IMG/VR virus record: IMGVR_UViG_3300050821_010939
Location: 1-32,485 of that record
DNA: 32,485 bases
Reading direction: 5' to 3' (one strand)
DNA from: a virus
Shown here piece by piece: positions 1 to 6,205 of the stretch (the first letter of the stretch is position 1; every line of letters starts with the position of its first letter). The notes beneath the pieces are model-generated. The model saw only the letters and a program-made list of their open reading frames with translations, was not told the origin of the DNA and did no database searches. The position numbers and the translations under genes are program-made.

Positions 1-61
1 TCCAATATAATTTTTTATTGCTTTTATTATAAGGGTTAGTGATTATTTCCATTCTCATCAT
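1..61 (-). CDS. Partial hypothetical protein (N-terminus only)
   Basis: An open frame starts with ATG at 61-59. It overlaps the stop of the upstream minus-strand gene (ATGA arrangement) and runs off the left edge without a stop. About 20 residues are visible, beginning MMRMEII. The translational coupling matches the rest of this minus-strand operon, which is the main support. No function can be assigned from so short a fragment. Confidence 0.45.
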   Translation of the reverse strand, partial: MMRMEIITNPYNKSNKKLYW

Positions 62-228
62 TCTTTCCCCTTGCGATAAGATTCTAATTCATTTAATTCT
101 TGTTCCAGCCATTCTAATGCCTCATAGATAGCTATTATTTTGCAGGAGCAATTATCAGGGTAAATGGCTTTGATAATTCCTTTGTGGCAGATTAAGTTAG
201 TGAATATTGTTTTATGATGTGGGTGCAT
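58..228 (-). CDS. Small hypothetical phage protein
   Basis: 56 residues starting MHPHHKTIF. The frame is open further upstream, but the ATG at 228 is preceded by a good GGGAGA Shine-Dalgarno 6 bases away, so it is the better start. The C-terminal half (YEALEWLEQELNELESYRKG) looks like an amphipathic acidic helix. The start lies inside the upstream gene that ends at 212, and the stop overlaps the next partial gene, so it belongs to a coupled minus-strand operon. The family is not recognised. Confidence 0.55.
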   Translation of the reverse strand: MHPHHKTIFTNLICHKGIIKAIYPDNCSCKIIAIYEALEWLEQELNELESYRKGKE

Positions 229-376
229 GGTTATTCTCCCTATAATTAAAATTACATTCTTCACATAAAAAACTATCTTGATCGTCAGGATCTTGATAAG
301 CATCTATAATGGGCGCTCCACAAGATCCGCAATCAATAGAGGCATTTGATAAAAACTCTATATCTTCGCCGGTCAT
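212..376 (-). CDS. Small zinc-ribbon-like hypothetical protein
   Basis: 54 residues, MTGEDIEFL at the start. It contains two cysteine pairs, CGSCG near residue 16 and CEEC near residue 39, spaced as in a minimal zinc ribbon. The start ATG overlaps the stop of the gene upstream (TAATG at 378-374) and its end overlaps the next gene, which supports expression by translational coupling. A nucleic-acid or protein-binding role is inferred only from the two CxxC pairs. The specific family is not recognised. Confidence 0.55.
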   Translation of the reverse strand: MTGEDIEFLSNASIDCGSCGAPIIDAYQDPDDQDSFLCEECNFNYRENNHAPTS

Positions 377-537
377 TATTTTAATTCCTCGTTTAATCTA
401 AATTTAATTTCTATTAACGCATCCCTATAGCCTTCCCAATAATTATGAGAAATATTTTTTTCATCTAATATATCCATTGTATTGGCATGAGATAAGCCAA
501 TGGCTAAATCTAAACGTTTCATAAATAAATTATTCAT
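376..537 (-). CDS. Hypothetical protein
   Basis: 53 residues from the chosen ATG at 537 (MNNLFMKRLDLAIG). An in-frame ATG at 546 and a later one at 522 are alternatives; no strong Shine-Dalgarno decides. It follows the 540-845 gene directly and its stop overlaps the start of the zinc-ribbon gene. It is probably helical and has an acidic end (RLNEELK). No homology is recognised; the support is operon context. Confidence 0.5.
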   Translation of the reverse strand: MNNLFMKRLDLAIGLSHANTMDILDEKNISHNYWEGYRDALIEIKFRLNEELK

Positions 538-539
538 TT

Positions 540-845
540 TTAGCATCCATAAAATTCTTCGCACATATCATCCAGACCTATTTCGTCTTTACTGTAACGA
601 GCATCAACTCGTTCATTCCACCAATATCCCTCGACTGTTTGAGTAAATGTATCTATCCAAATATTCGGGCCACCAAAAGCAACTAATAATCGAGCGCCTT
701 TATAACTTTTATCTGCATTGACGAGATAATTAATGTCATAGGTATCATCGACATAATTAAATGCTTGAATTGATTCGCCATCTGAATCAAATCCACTTTC
801 AATCATTTTAGCGATGGCTTGTATGTGTTCTTTTAAATCACTCAT
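540..845 (-). CDS. Conserved-looking hypothetical phage protein
   Basis: 101 residues, MSDLKEHIQAIAKMIESG at the start. The N-terminus is a helix; the centre is a beta-rich stretch with the motif VAFGGPNIWIDT followed by VEGYWW, and the tail is acidic and ends EEFYGC. This resembles a small conserved protein found in many phage and plasmid early regions, whose function I do not know. The start has an upstream GAGG at good spacing. It is the second gene after the promoter at 1202-1231. Confidence 0.6.
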   Translation of the reverse strand: MSDLKEHIQAIAKMIESGFDSDGESIQAFNYVDDTYDINYLVNADKSYKGARLLVAFGGPNIWIDTFTQTVEGYWWNERVDARYSKDEIGLDDMCEEFYGC

Positions 846-855
846 TGTTTAGCCT

Positions 856-1167
856 CTAGAATTGTTGAAATAAAACGCAGTTATCATTAGACCAAATTAC
901 GATAGTTTCATTGGTTAATTCATCGAGGATTTGTTCATTTGTTGTGTCTTTATCAAAACGGTTTTGATAGTCGTTTTTAATTTCATCAAAAGTACTTTCC
1001 ATAAAATCACAACATAATTCAATGACATCTAATTCATATTCATCACATGTGTGATTTTCTTCTAGCCAATCATACAATTGACCTAACGCCTCATAACTAA
1101 ATTGCTCATCTCGACCACATGCTTTAAAAGCATCTCGGAACATACTTTTAGTAATTGTTTGTTTCAT
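856..1167 (-). CDS. Hypothetical early protein, first gene of the left operon
   Basis: 103 residues, MKQTITKSMFRDAFKACG at the start, acidic overall. The C-terminus (ETIVIWSNDNCVLFQQF) resembles the ends of small phage or plasmid accessory proteins of unknown role. It is the first gene downstream of a near-consensus sigma70 promoter reading leftward and ends in TAG. Early host-modifying activity is an inference from position only. Confidence 0.6.
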   Translation of the reverse strand: MKQTITKSMFRDAFKACGRDEQFSYEALGQLYDWLEENHTCDEYELDVIELCCDFMESTFDEIKNDYQNRFDKDTTNEQILDELTNETIVIWSNDNCVLFQQF

Positions 1168-1201
1168 TTTTTAATCTCGCTGATTAGTTAATACGAAATA
1201 G

Positions 1202-1231
1202 ATAATATCTTGTATTGCTAGATAATGTCAA
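1202..1231 (-). promoter_or_regulatory. Strong sigma70-type promoter for the left minus-strand operon
   Basis: Reading the minus strand, a perfect TTGACA (1231-1226) is followed after 18 bases by TATTAT (1207-1202). This places the transcription start roughly 35 bases before the ATG at 1167. It is the best -35/-10 pair I found in the window and faces away from the plus-strand genes. Confidence 0.7.
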
Positions 1232-1238
1232 GCATGTA

Positions 1239-1267
1239 TTGTTAATTATTTTCAGGATAGATAAGAT
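1239..1267 (+). promoter_or_regulatory. Possible rightward promoter upstream of the zinc-finger gene and terS
   Basis: TTGTTA at 1239-1244, a 17-base spacer, then TAAGAT at 1262-1267. Both hexamers are imperfect. It sits back-to-back with the leftward promoter, which would make 1168-1295 a divergent control region. This is sequence-match evidence only. Confidence 0.35.
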
Positions 1268-1295
1268 AATGAATAATAAGTGAAGGAATCACGAT

Positions 1296-1556
1296 ATGAG
1301 CGAAACTAGAGTATGTCCGACATGCAGAGGGAGAAAGCGATATCCGCAGATGGGGGGCGTTGAGACGGATTGTAGTGCATGTAATGGGGTAGGGACGATC
1401 ACCGAGCCTAAGACGATCATAAAGGTTGTGGCGGGGCAATACGATCATCATGAACCGTTAGAGAAGAGACGACCAGGCAAGAAGAAGAGATCAAAGCATG
1501 GTCATTATGACCTGTATTGCAAGGATACATATGTTTACAGACCGCACAAGAATTAG
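1296..1556 (+). CDS. Small DnaJ-type zinc-finger protein
   Basis: 86 residues. Two motifs, CPTCRGR (residues 7-13) and CSACNGVG (residues 26-33), match the CxxCxGxG repeats of the DnaJ central zinc-binding domain; together they would bind one zinc ion. No J-domain is present. The rest is basic (RRPGKKKRSKHGHYD), consistent with nucleic-acid binding. A GAAGGAA Shine-Dalgarno lies 9 bases before the ATG. The gene is directly upstream of terS. Stand-alone fingers of this type are common in phages and mostly of unknown function. Confidence 0.65.
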   Translation: MSETRVCPTCRGRKRYPQMGGVETDCSACNGVGTITEPKTIIKVVAGQYDHHEPLEKRRPGKKKRSKHGHYDLYCKDTYVYRPHKN

Positions 1557-1568
1557 ACGAGGTCATAT

Positions 1569-2105
1569 ATGGAAAGGAAGAAAAAAGGAAAGAATAAAGA
1601 CAAGATGAGCAAGAATAGTAAGCAGATTGAAGAGAGGGACGGGGGTAGTTTACCCTCTCATACCCCTCTTAGAACCAAACCTTTGAGCGAAATGCAATAT
1701 AAATTTGCTAATGAATACATCAAAAATGGCTTTAATGCTTATCGTGCAGCCATTAATGCTGGCTATTCGTTAAATTCAGCTAAAGTGATGGGCAAAGAGC
1801 TTGTCAATCGTCCTGGCATTCAAGAGCGTATATTAAGAGCTTATGCAAAGGCGGATCAAGAAGTGATATCAAAGATAGCAATATCATTCGGCGATAAGGC
1901 TAAGATCTTATTGCGCATCATCAATGATATTGTTCCGCCTGATGGTTCGGAGCCTAAGCGTGAATACTATAGCGAAGCAATCAAAGCAATGGCAGAACTA
2001 AACAAGATGCAAGGTGATTATGCGCCAGACAAGAGGCTATCAATGACAGTTGATGCAACCAAGAACAAACTAGAAGAAGTAAGAAGGATATACGAAGAGT
2101 ATTAA
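1569..2105 (+). CDS. terS: Terminase small subunit (TerS)
   Basis: 178 residues. After a basic, probably disordered N-terminus (about residues 1-36) comes LSEMQYKFANEYIKNGFNAY followed by RAAINAGYS and AKVMGKELVNRP. This is the characteristic helix-turn-helix region of the Terminase_2 (PF03592) small-subunit family. The C-terminal part is helical (EAIKAMAELNKMQGDY, then a basic/acidic tail) and would provide oligomerisation and contact with TerL. TerS recognises packaging sites on concatemeric phage DNA. Unusually, its TerL partner is about 6 kb downstream instead of adjacent. An internal ATG at 1605 is an alternative start; the ATG at 1569 has an upstream GAGG. Confidence 0.85.
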   Translation: MERKKKGKNKDKMSKNSKQIEERDGGSLPSHTPLRTKPLSEMQYKFANEYIKNGFNAYRAAINAGYSLNSAKVMGKELVNRPGIQERILRAYAKADQEVISKIAISFGDKAKILLRIINDIVPPDGSEPKREYYSEAIKAMAELNKMQGDYAPDKRLSMTVDATKNKLEEVRRIYEEY

Positions 2106-2404
2106 GGATAGGGGGAGGGGTGTGAGGGGTTAAAAGACCCCCTGGGGTGTAGGGGATAGCATCTGCAGAAATAGGGAGGGTCATTAGGGCGTTTAAAGGG
2201 TAGACTTATCCCAATATTCCTATTCCATATTTCATTTCCTAACTCCATTCCGTCTCAATTCTCAATCCACGGTTTTACTAATGTCACATCCGCATTATTA
2301 ACAATCATCCCATCTTTTTCTTGTCCGGCCTAAAAATAACATAAAATTTTAGTATCATTGTCCACAGAAGTCTACTAGAATACCTGCTATCTAGGAGGAC
2401 TGAT
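2106..2404 (+). other. Non-coding region with a G-run cluster after terS
   Basis: No gene is seen here. The first 50 bases carry five runs of at least four G on the plus strand (2111-2115, 2117-2120, 2126-2129, 2144-2147, 2152-2155) with short spacers, so a G-quadruplex is possible. A competing hairpin, GGGG(2126-2129)/CCCC(2138-2141), is also possible. The remainder is AT-rich and pyrimidine-rich, with weak promoter-like elements (TTGTCC at 2321 and 2358). It ends in an unusually strong AGGAGG ribosome-binding site at about 2393-2398 for the next gene. Confidence 0.5.
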
Positions 2405-2596
2405 ATGAATAATTTATACACAGTCTTAGAATTTTGCAGGATGCATCGGATAAGTAGGGCTATGTTTTACAAACTAAGAAAGGTAGGAAACGCACCTAAT
2501 ATCATCAAGATCGGACGCCTAACCCGCATTTCTGATGAATCGATAGGGCAATGGCGCAAGATAATGGAGAACAAATGTTCAAGGATAGAGAGATAA
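2405..2596 (+). CDS. AlpA/excisionase-like winged-helix DNA-binding protein
   Basis: 63 residues. The pattern YTVLEFCRMHRISRAMFYKL, then the IKIGRLTRISDESIGQW segment, matches the MerR-like winged helix of AlpA, prophage regulators and excisionases: helix-turn-helix near residues 6-24 and the wing and recognition strand near 36-50. Such proteins bind DNA to control transcription or act as recombination directionality factors. No integrase is in the window, so a regulator of the downstream small-gene cluster is equally likely. The AGGAGG Shine-Dalgarno is the best in the region. Confidence 0.65.
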   Translation: MNNLYTVLEFCRMHRISRAMFYKLRKVGNAPNIIKIGRLTRISDESIGQWRKIMENKCSRIER

Positions 2597-2721
2597 GAAG
2601 GCTAGAAGAAAAGCATGCTATGTTTGGCCTAACTGAAAATGAAATTCAATTATTAATCATACTGAGAGAAGAAGATGCTAAAGAAAAAAATATTGATTGG
2701 CTGTTTAGCCGGATTATCTAG
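2575..2721 (+). CDS. Small hypothetical protein overlapping both neighbours
   Basis: 48 residues, MFKDREIRRLEEKHAMFG at the start, ending in TAG. It begins inside the end of the DNA-binding gene and overlaps the first 47 bases of the secreted-protein gene. The sequence is highly charged and probably helical. Support is limited to the overlapping start typical of this cluster. The overlap with the next gene's signal peptide makes it less certain than the others. Confidence 0.4.
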   Translation: MFKDREIRRLEEKHAMFGLTENEIQLLIILREEDAKEKNIDWLFSRII

Positions 2722-3073
2722 TTTAACCGTAAATGCTGCCACCATGACTGGCACAGCACAGGTACATGCAAACCAAGGGCTAGGATGGAGAGGACAGGCG
2801 GTCTATCTATCGTGCCAGCATCACGCCTCAGCAACCAATACTAGTGGGAGTACCCAATATGTCTATGTGCACTATACCATATGCGCTACGAACAAGGATT
2901 GCTTTGATAGGCGCTTTAAAATAAAGGTCGGTAATGGCACCTGGCAAGATGGATTTGTAATGACTTACTCACCTATTTATTATAATGCCGGCGTATATGA
3001 GGTGACTTGTAAGACCGAAGTGGAAGGGCTAGCTCAGGCGATCCATACCAATACGATAAGGATTAATGGATGA
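2675..3073 (+). CDS. Secreted/periplasmic protein with Sec signal peptide
   Basis: 132 residues. The N-terminus, MLKKKILIGCLAGLSSLTVN followed by AATMTG, is a classic type I signal peptide: positive n-region, about 14 hydrophobic residues and a VNA cleavage motif near residue 21. The mature part is beta-rich with four cysteines (about 47, 70, 76 and 112), enough for two disulfides in the periplasm. A lipobox-like LIGC at residues 7-10 is too close to the N-terminus for a lipoprotein. An exported phage protein here could act on the cell envelope, for example in superinfection exclusion or host-surface modification. That is inference, and no family is recognised. Confidence 0.6.
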   Translation: MLKKKILIGCLAGLSSLTVNAATMTGTAQVHANQGLGWRGQAVYLSCQHHASATNTSGSTQYVYVHYTICATNKDCFDRRFKIKVGNGTWQDGFVMTYSPIYYNAGVYEVTCKTEVEGLAQAIHTNTIRING

Positions 3074-3315
3074 AAAATATTGATCCACATTTTATAGCAA
3101 AAAAGGTTTTAGATATAAGTAAAGGATTTCAGATTATAAAAGATAATTTTCCAAAAGAAAATGAGCGCATTCTAAAACATTTAGCAGCAGCTTCTATTCA
3201 TATGGCTCTATTTATGAAGGATTTTTATGAAATATCTGAAGGAGAGAAATTAATGAATAGGGATGTTGAAGAAGACTTTTTAAGTAAATGTGGATGCAAG
3301 GATATTCCCAAATGA
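3070..3315 (+). CDS. Hypothetical helical protein
   Basis: 81 residues, MKNIDPHFIAKKVLDISKGF at the start. The start overlaps the previous stop (ATGA at 3070-3073), so translation is coupled. It is mostly helical by composition, with a C-terminal segment containing a cysteine pair (CGCKDIPK). No family is recognised. It is part of the chain of small accessory genes between terS and terL. Confidence 0.55.
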   Translation: MKNIDPHFIAKKVLDISKGFQIIKDNFPKENERILKHLAAASIHMALFMKDFYEISEGEKLMNRDVEEDFLSKCGCKDIPK

Positions 3316-3572
3316 CAATTTATCATGTTCCTAAAAATGAGCATCCTATGGATGAAATTTATGTAGCGCTATCAGTTGATAATGATGGGAATGAAGGCAT
3401 TGTTGCCATGGTAAAGGATAATTCTTTTATGCCGCTAGTCTTTGGTGATAAAAGTTTGATTGAAGAATGTATTTCGCACCTTAAAGACATGGCTAAACAA
3501 ACAGGTAGAAATATTAAGCTGTATAAATTTAAAAAATCTGAAGTATTGCAAGAGATTTATGGAAATAATTAG
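3312..3572 (+). CDS. Hypothetical protein
   Basis: 86 residues from MTIYHVPK. The frame is open to 3288, but the ATG at 3312 overlaps the preceding stop exactly (ATGA), as elsewhere in this operon, and is preferred. The N-terminal half is beta-rich (EIYVALSVDNDGNEGIVAMV). The second half has a helix (SLIEECISHLKDMAKQTGR) and the end resembles a small alpha/beta fold. Function is unknown. Confidence 0.55.
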   Translation: MTIYHVPKNEHPMDEIYVALSVDNDGNEGIVAMVKDNSFMPLVFGDKSLIEECISHLKDMAKQTGRNIKLYKFKKSEVLQEIYGNN

Positions 3573-3800
3573 ATGGTTCAAACGCTAGAAATTTTTCATG
3601 TCTTTAGAATCTTTCCTGATCAAAGATTTATTTTTATGAAAACTTTTAAATCTTTCAAAGAAGCTAATGATTGGTCGCAATTGCAAATGAAATGGGATTG
3701 CGGCGTTACAGAGGGTTGTCGCTATGCGTTTGCGGAAGGAATATATAATTTAGGGATGTTTAAGTTTATTGAAAATAAAAATTTGAGATTAGTAAAATGA
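3573..3800 (+). CDS. Hypothetical protein
   Basis: 75 residues beginning MVQTLEIFHVFRIFP. The ATG directly follows the TAG of the previous gene, and the stop overlaps the ATG of the next gene. It is aromatic-rich with an alpha/beta alternation (ANDWSQLQMKWDCG in the middle). No known motif is recognised. Confidence 0.5.
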   Translation: MVQTLEIFHVFRIFPDQRFIFMKTFKSFKEANDWSQLQMKWDCGVTEGCRYAFAEGIYNLGMFKFIENKNLRLVK

Positions 3801-3943
3801 CCCACGTTGAATTTATAGAAAGAGTAAGGAATTGTCATGATCAAGCCGAAATGAAATATCTATTGGATTGGGCAGTTGAGAGGGCTGAGAAATTATTGGA
3901 GCAGATAAATGAATTGGATAAGCGTGAAAGATCGATTACCTGA
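3797..3943 (+). CDS. Very small hypothetical protein
   Basis: 48 residues, MTHVEFIERVRNCHDQAEMK at the start, strongly helical and charged (WAVERAEKLLEQINELDKRE). The start overlaps the preceding stop as ATGA, which is the reason to call it despite its length. No function is assigned. Confidence 0.45.
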   Translation: MTHVEFIERVRNCHDQAEMKYLLDWAVERAEKLLEQINELDKRERSIT

Positions 3944-3978
3944 ATCACCATCACAGGGATGCTACTGCCGGAGCCTCC

Positions 3979-4167
3979 ATGCGAATAACAGAGTATGAAT
4001 TAACTTTGAATGGAGAATATGGAAATGGAACAGAATTTTCTATTCAGATAATTTATCGTAATAATACGAATGTTCAATTTATTAAAACAGTTGGCGATGT
4101 GCGAGATGTTGTTAGAATACCTAAAAATATGATTAAAAAATTTATGGAATTAATCGATGAATCTTAA
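3979..4167 (+). CDS. Hypothetical protein
   Basis: 62 residues starting MRITEYELTLNGEYGNG. It has several predicted beta strands and a short C-terminal helix. GGAG lies upstream of the ATG. Its last codons overlap the next gene's start at 4157. The family is not recognised. Confidence 0.5.
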   Translation: MRITEYELTLNGEYGNGTEFSIQIIYRNNTNVQFIKTVGDVRDVVRIPKNMIKKFMELIDES

Positions 4168-4579
4168 ATTGCAGGTATGTTCGTTTGAATTGTCTGAAAG
4201 GTTAAAGGAGCTTGGGGTTGAGCAAGAAAGTTACTTTTATTGGTTAAATGATTGTTTGGATAATTGGATTATTTTTCATGCAGAAAATGATAATTGTAAT
4301 CAACATTCAGGGCCGGGCGATATTACTTTTTTAAATATTAAGAAAAGAGAAAATAAAGCTTATTCAGCATTCACAGTCGCTGAGTTAGGTGAGATGTTAA
4401 TGCCATTTAATATTGTGACATCTAAACATAAAAAAGGCAAAAAAATGATTTGGAATATTTACATTCAAGACATGTATATGCGTATTCACAAAACATATCA
4501 GCCCAGCCATGCAGGAGAAACAGAGGCCGATGCCCGCGCCAAACTGCTCATTTATCTATTGGAGAAAAAATTAATATGA
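4157..4579 (+). CDS. Hypothetical phage protein with alpha/beta fold
   Basis: 140 residues starting MNLKLQVCSFELSERLKELG. The ending EADARAKLLIYLLEKKLI matches the ends I recall in many unrelated phage hypothetical proteins, in which a residue-level age/priority or region-level tag has not been given a role. The middle is rich in Trp and Tyr (YFYWLNDCLDNW). The start overlaps the previous gene and the stop overlaps the next ATG. Function is unknown. Confidence 0.6.
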   Translation: MNLKLQVCSFELSERLKELGVEQESYFYWLNDCLDNWIIFHAENDNCNQHSGPGDITFLNIKKRENKAYSAFTVAELGEMLMPFNIVTSKHKKGKKMIWNIYIQDMYMRIHKTYQPSHAGETEADARAKLLIYLLEKKLI

Positions 4580-4929
4580 GTGAAGCATGTCAACGTTGCA
4601 AAGAAAATGATAACGAATTAAGAGCTCTTTGGATGGCGTGTTCTTATAATATGGAGGAATTGGAACTACCATTTGAAAAGATAGAAATGGCTGAACCATT
4701 AAGCAAGCTTCCAAACTTTTATACTCTTAGCGTCTGCAAAAGATGTCGTGCTGACTGGATGGATTTTATTCGTATGTGGTTTCATATTAGATTAGATAAA
4801 TGGGATGAAAAAGGTAGTGGCATATTTATAAGACATCTTGGTGCGACAATTGAAGTGTCTGAAGAGAAATTTAGAGAGCTATATCCAAATAAAGAACCGG
4901 TGCGAGTAAAAAGGGATTATTTAGAATGA
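4576..4929 (+). CDS. Putative zinc-binding hypothetical protein
   Basis: 117 residues from MSEACQRCKEND. The frame is open back to 4450, but the ATG at 4576 overlaps the previous stop (ATGA), fixing the start. Two CxxC pairs (CQRC at residues 5-8 and CKRC near residue 56) could form a zinc-binding site. A Trp-rich centre (DWMDFIRMWFHIRLDKW) and a beta end follow. A role in nucleic-acid or protein binding is inferred only from the cysteines. Confidence 0.55.
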   Translation: MSEACQRCKENDNELRALWMACSYNMEELELPFEKIEMAEPLSKLPNFYTLSVCKRCRADWMDFIRMWFHIRLDKWDEKGSGIFIRHLGATIEVSEEKFRELYPNKEPVRVKRDYLE

Positions 4930-5126
4930 GTGAAAAAAAAGGATTTGATGATGCAATAAATAAAATATTGAGTCTTGCAACTGCGGAAGCATGTATATAT
5001 TCTCAACTTCAGAAAGAAGCACCTTTAAAATTAAAAAAAGCATTTCAGTATAAATCTATCGCTATGATTGATTTTAAATTACTTATAGAGCAATTATTCA
5101 AGATGGAAGTATTCATAGATGACTGA
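4926..5126 (+). CDS. Small hypothetical protein
   Basis: 66 residues starting MSEKKGFDDAINKILSLATA, probably two helices with a mixed charge pattern. The ATG at 4926 overlaps the TGA at 4927-4929, and the end overlaps the next gene. No motif is recognised. Confidence 0.5.
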   Translation: MSEKKGFDDAINKILSLATAEACIYSQLQKEAPLKLKKAFQYKSIAMIDFKLLIEQLFKMEVFIDD

Positions 5127-5271
5127 TGCAGAAAAGTTAAATGAAATTATGCGTTGGATAAATATGTACAGTGAAGATAATAATTGTGACACTAGAAAAT
5201 GGTTAATTGACATAATAGCACGAATAATAATGGAAAATGATTATTTTAAGTGGGCTAAAGGAAAAGCTTAA
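5119..5271 (+). CDS. Very small hypothetical protein
   Basis: 50 residues, MTDAEKLNEIMRWINMYSED at the start, helical. It overlaps the preceding gene by 8 bases and its final TAA shares a base with the next ATG (TAATG). This tight coupling on both sides supports it as a gene. Function is unknown. Confidence 0.45.
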   Translation: MTDAEKLNEIMRWINMYSEDNNCDTRKWLIDIIARIIMENDYFKWAKGKA

Positions 5272-5465
5272 TGAAAGTAATGATTGAATATTATTACAAA
5301 TACACCCCATTTAAAAAGCAGGATCATTTTAGAATATATGAAGTTAGAGAATTTAAAGATGCAAATTGGTATCAAGGAATTGTCGCAATAATTTATCGTG
5401 AGATGGCAAGGAAGGGTCATAAATTAATTTCGATGAGGCGCATGGATGAAGAAAATCAAATATGA
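5271..5465 (+). CDS. Small hypothetical protein
   Basis: 64 residues starting MKVMIEYYYKYTPFKKQDHF, with an aromatic beta-hairpin-like N-terminus and an EVREF segment followed by a helix (VAIIYREMARKGHK). It is coupled to both neighbours by overlapping start and stop. Function is unknown. Confidence 0.5.
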   Translation: MKVMIEYYYKYTPFKKQDHFRIYEVREFKDANWYQGIVAIIYREMARKGHKLISMRRMDEENQI

Positions 5466-5772
5466 AGTAAAGGATAGGATTGTGCGGGCAGGTTATCCAA
5501 CGAATAGAAAGGTTTATCCCAAAGCACATGCTGAGGCGGATCAAGCAGAGAAGAGGAAGTATCCTGTTGGTTATTTGCGCATGAAGACAGTAGATAATAA
5601 GTTAAAGAAAAATGAATTATCAGGTACGCATACTACATCAGGAAAGGTGAGCGTATCAAAAAAGGTTCCCTCTAAATTCAGAAAGGAAGTTGCCTATCAT
5701 GAATTTGAAGAGATAAAAAGCGAAAAAAGGTTATGTGCTAAATGTTTTAGACGAAAAGGGGATCATAAGTGA
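5446..5772 (+). CDS. Basic hypothetical protein with HEFEE motif
   Basis: 108 residues, very basic overall. The segment KVPSKFRKEVAYHEFEE contains an H-E-x-E-E pattern preceded by a hydrophobic helix, reminiscent of the short metal-binding helix seen in ImmA-like or related small phage proteins. The full HExxH signature is not present. It ends with CAKCFRRKG, a CxxC pair. A GAGG Shine-Dalgarno precedes the ATG by 8-10 bases. Function is unknown; metal binding is a weak inference. Confidence 0.5.
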   Translation: MKKIKYEVKDRIVRAGYPTNRKVYPKAHAEADQAEKRKYPVGYLRMKTVDNKLKKNELSGTHTTSGKVSVSKKVPSKFRKEVAYHEFEEIKSEKRLCAKCFRRKGDHK

Positions 5773-6110
5773 ATTTAAAAGTATGGGAAGATAGATTGGA
5801 TAGTGATGATGCTGATCAATTATATTTACGGCTTTTTCCTAGAGAAAAAGCAATTATTTTGTTAACTTGCGATAAGAATGGCGATAAGATAGATGCTGGA
5901 ACTATTTTACAGATTTTAACTAAACATAAGGTCATTTTAATTAATACTGGTTTAAATCCTTTGATTCCTATTAAAACAGATATTAGTAATACTCCTCTTT
6001 ATTATACCGAAGAAGAAATTGATGATTTAGATAGAAAAATAGCAATGGAACAGTTTGCGACGGCAATGTCGCAAAAGATGAATGAAGAAGAAAAGAAAGT
6101 GAGTCATTAA
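5769..6110 (+). CDS. Hypothetical protein (GTG start)
   Basis: 113 residues from a GTG at 5769 that overlaps the previous TGA. The N-terminal 75 residues alternate strand and helix (LYLRLFPREKAIILLTCDKN, then GTILQILTKHKVILINTG). The C-terminus is an acidic/basic coiled helix. It lies immediately upstream of the tRNA gene. No family is recognised. Confidence 0.5.
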   Translation: MNLKVWEDRLDSDDADQLYLRLFPREKAIILLTCDKNGDKIDAGTILQILTKHKVILINTGLNPLIPIKTDISNTPLYYTEEEIDDLDRKIAMEQFATAMSQKMNEEEKKVSH

Positions 6111-6117
6111 GGATGAC

Positions 6118-6190
6118 GCCCGAGTAGCACAATTGGTAGTGCAATCGCCTTGTAAGCGAGAGGTTGTGGGTTCGAGTCCTATCTTGGGCA
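6118..6190 (+). tRNA. tRNA-Thr, anticodon UGU
   Basis: A complete 73-nt cloverleaf. The acceptor stem GCCCGAG/CTTGGGC has seven pairs including one G-U. The D stem is GCAC/GTGC with GG in the loop. The anticodon stem (6144-6148/6156-6160) has four pairs plus a 27-43 mismatch and loop CTTGTAA, giving TGT at 6151-6153. The variable loop is 5 nt and the T arm is GTGGG-TTCGAGT-CCTAT. The discriminator is A and CCA is not encoded. It reads ACA, a frequent codon in the virion genes here, so it probably tops up the host supply during late expression. Confidence 0.9.
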
Positions 6191-6205
6191 ATAAAGGAGA
6201 AGAAT

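Noticed and set aside
5207-5212. Perfect TTGACA as a promoter inside the small-gene cluster.
   Set aside because: It lies within a coding gene and has no acceptable -10 sequence at 16-18 bases.
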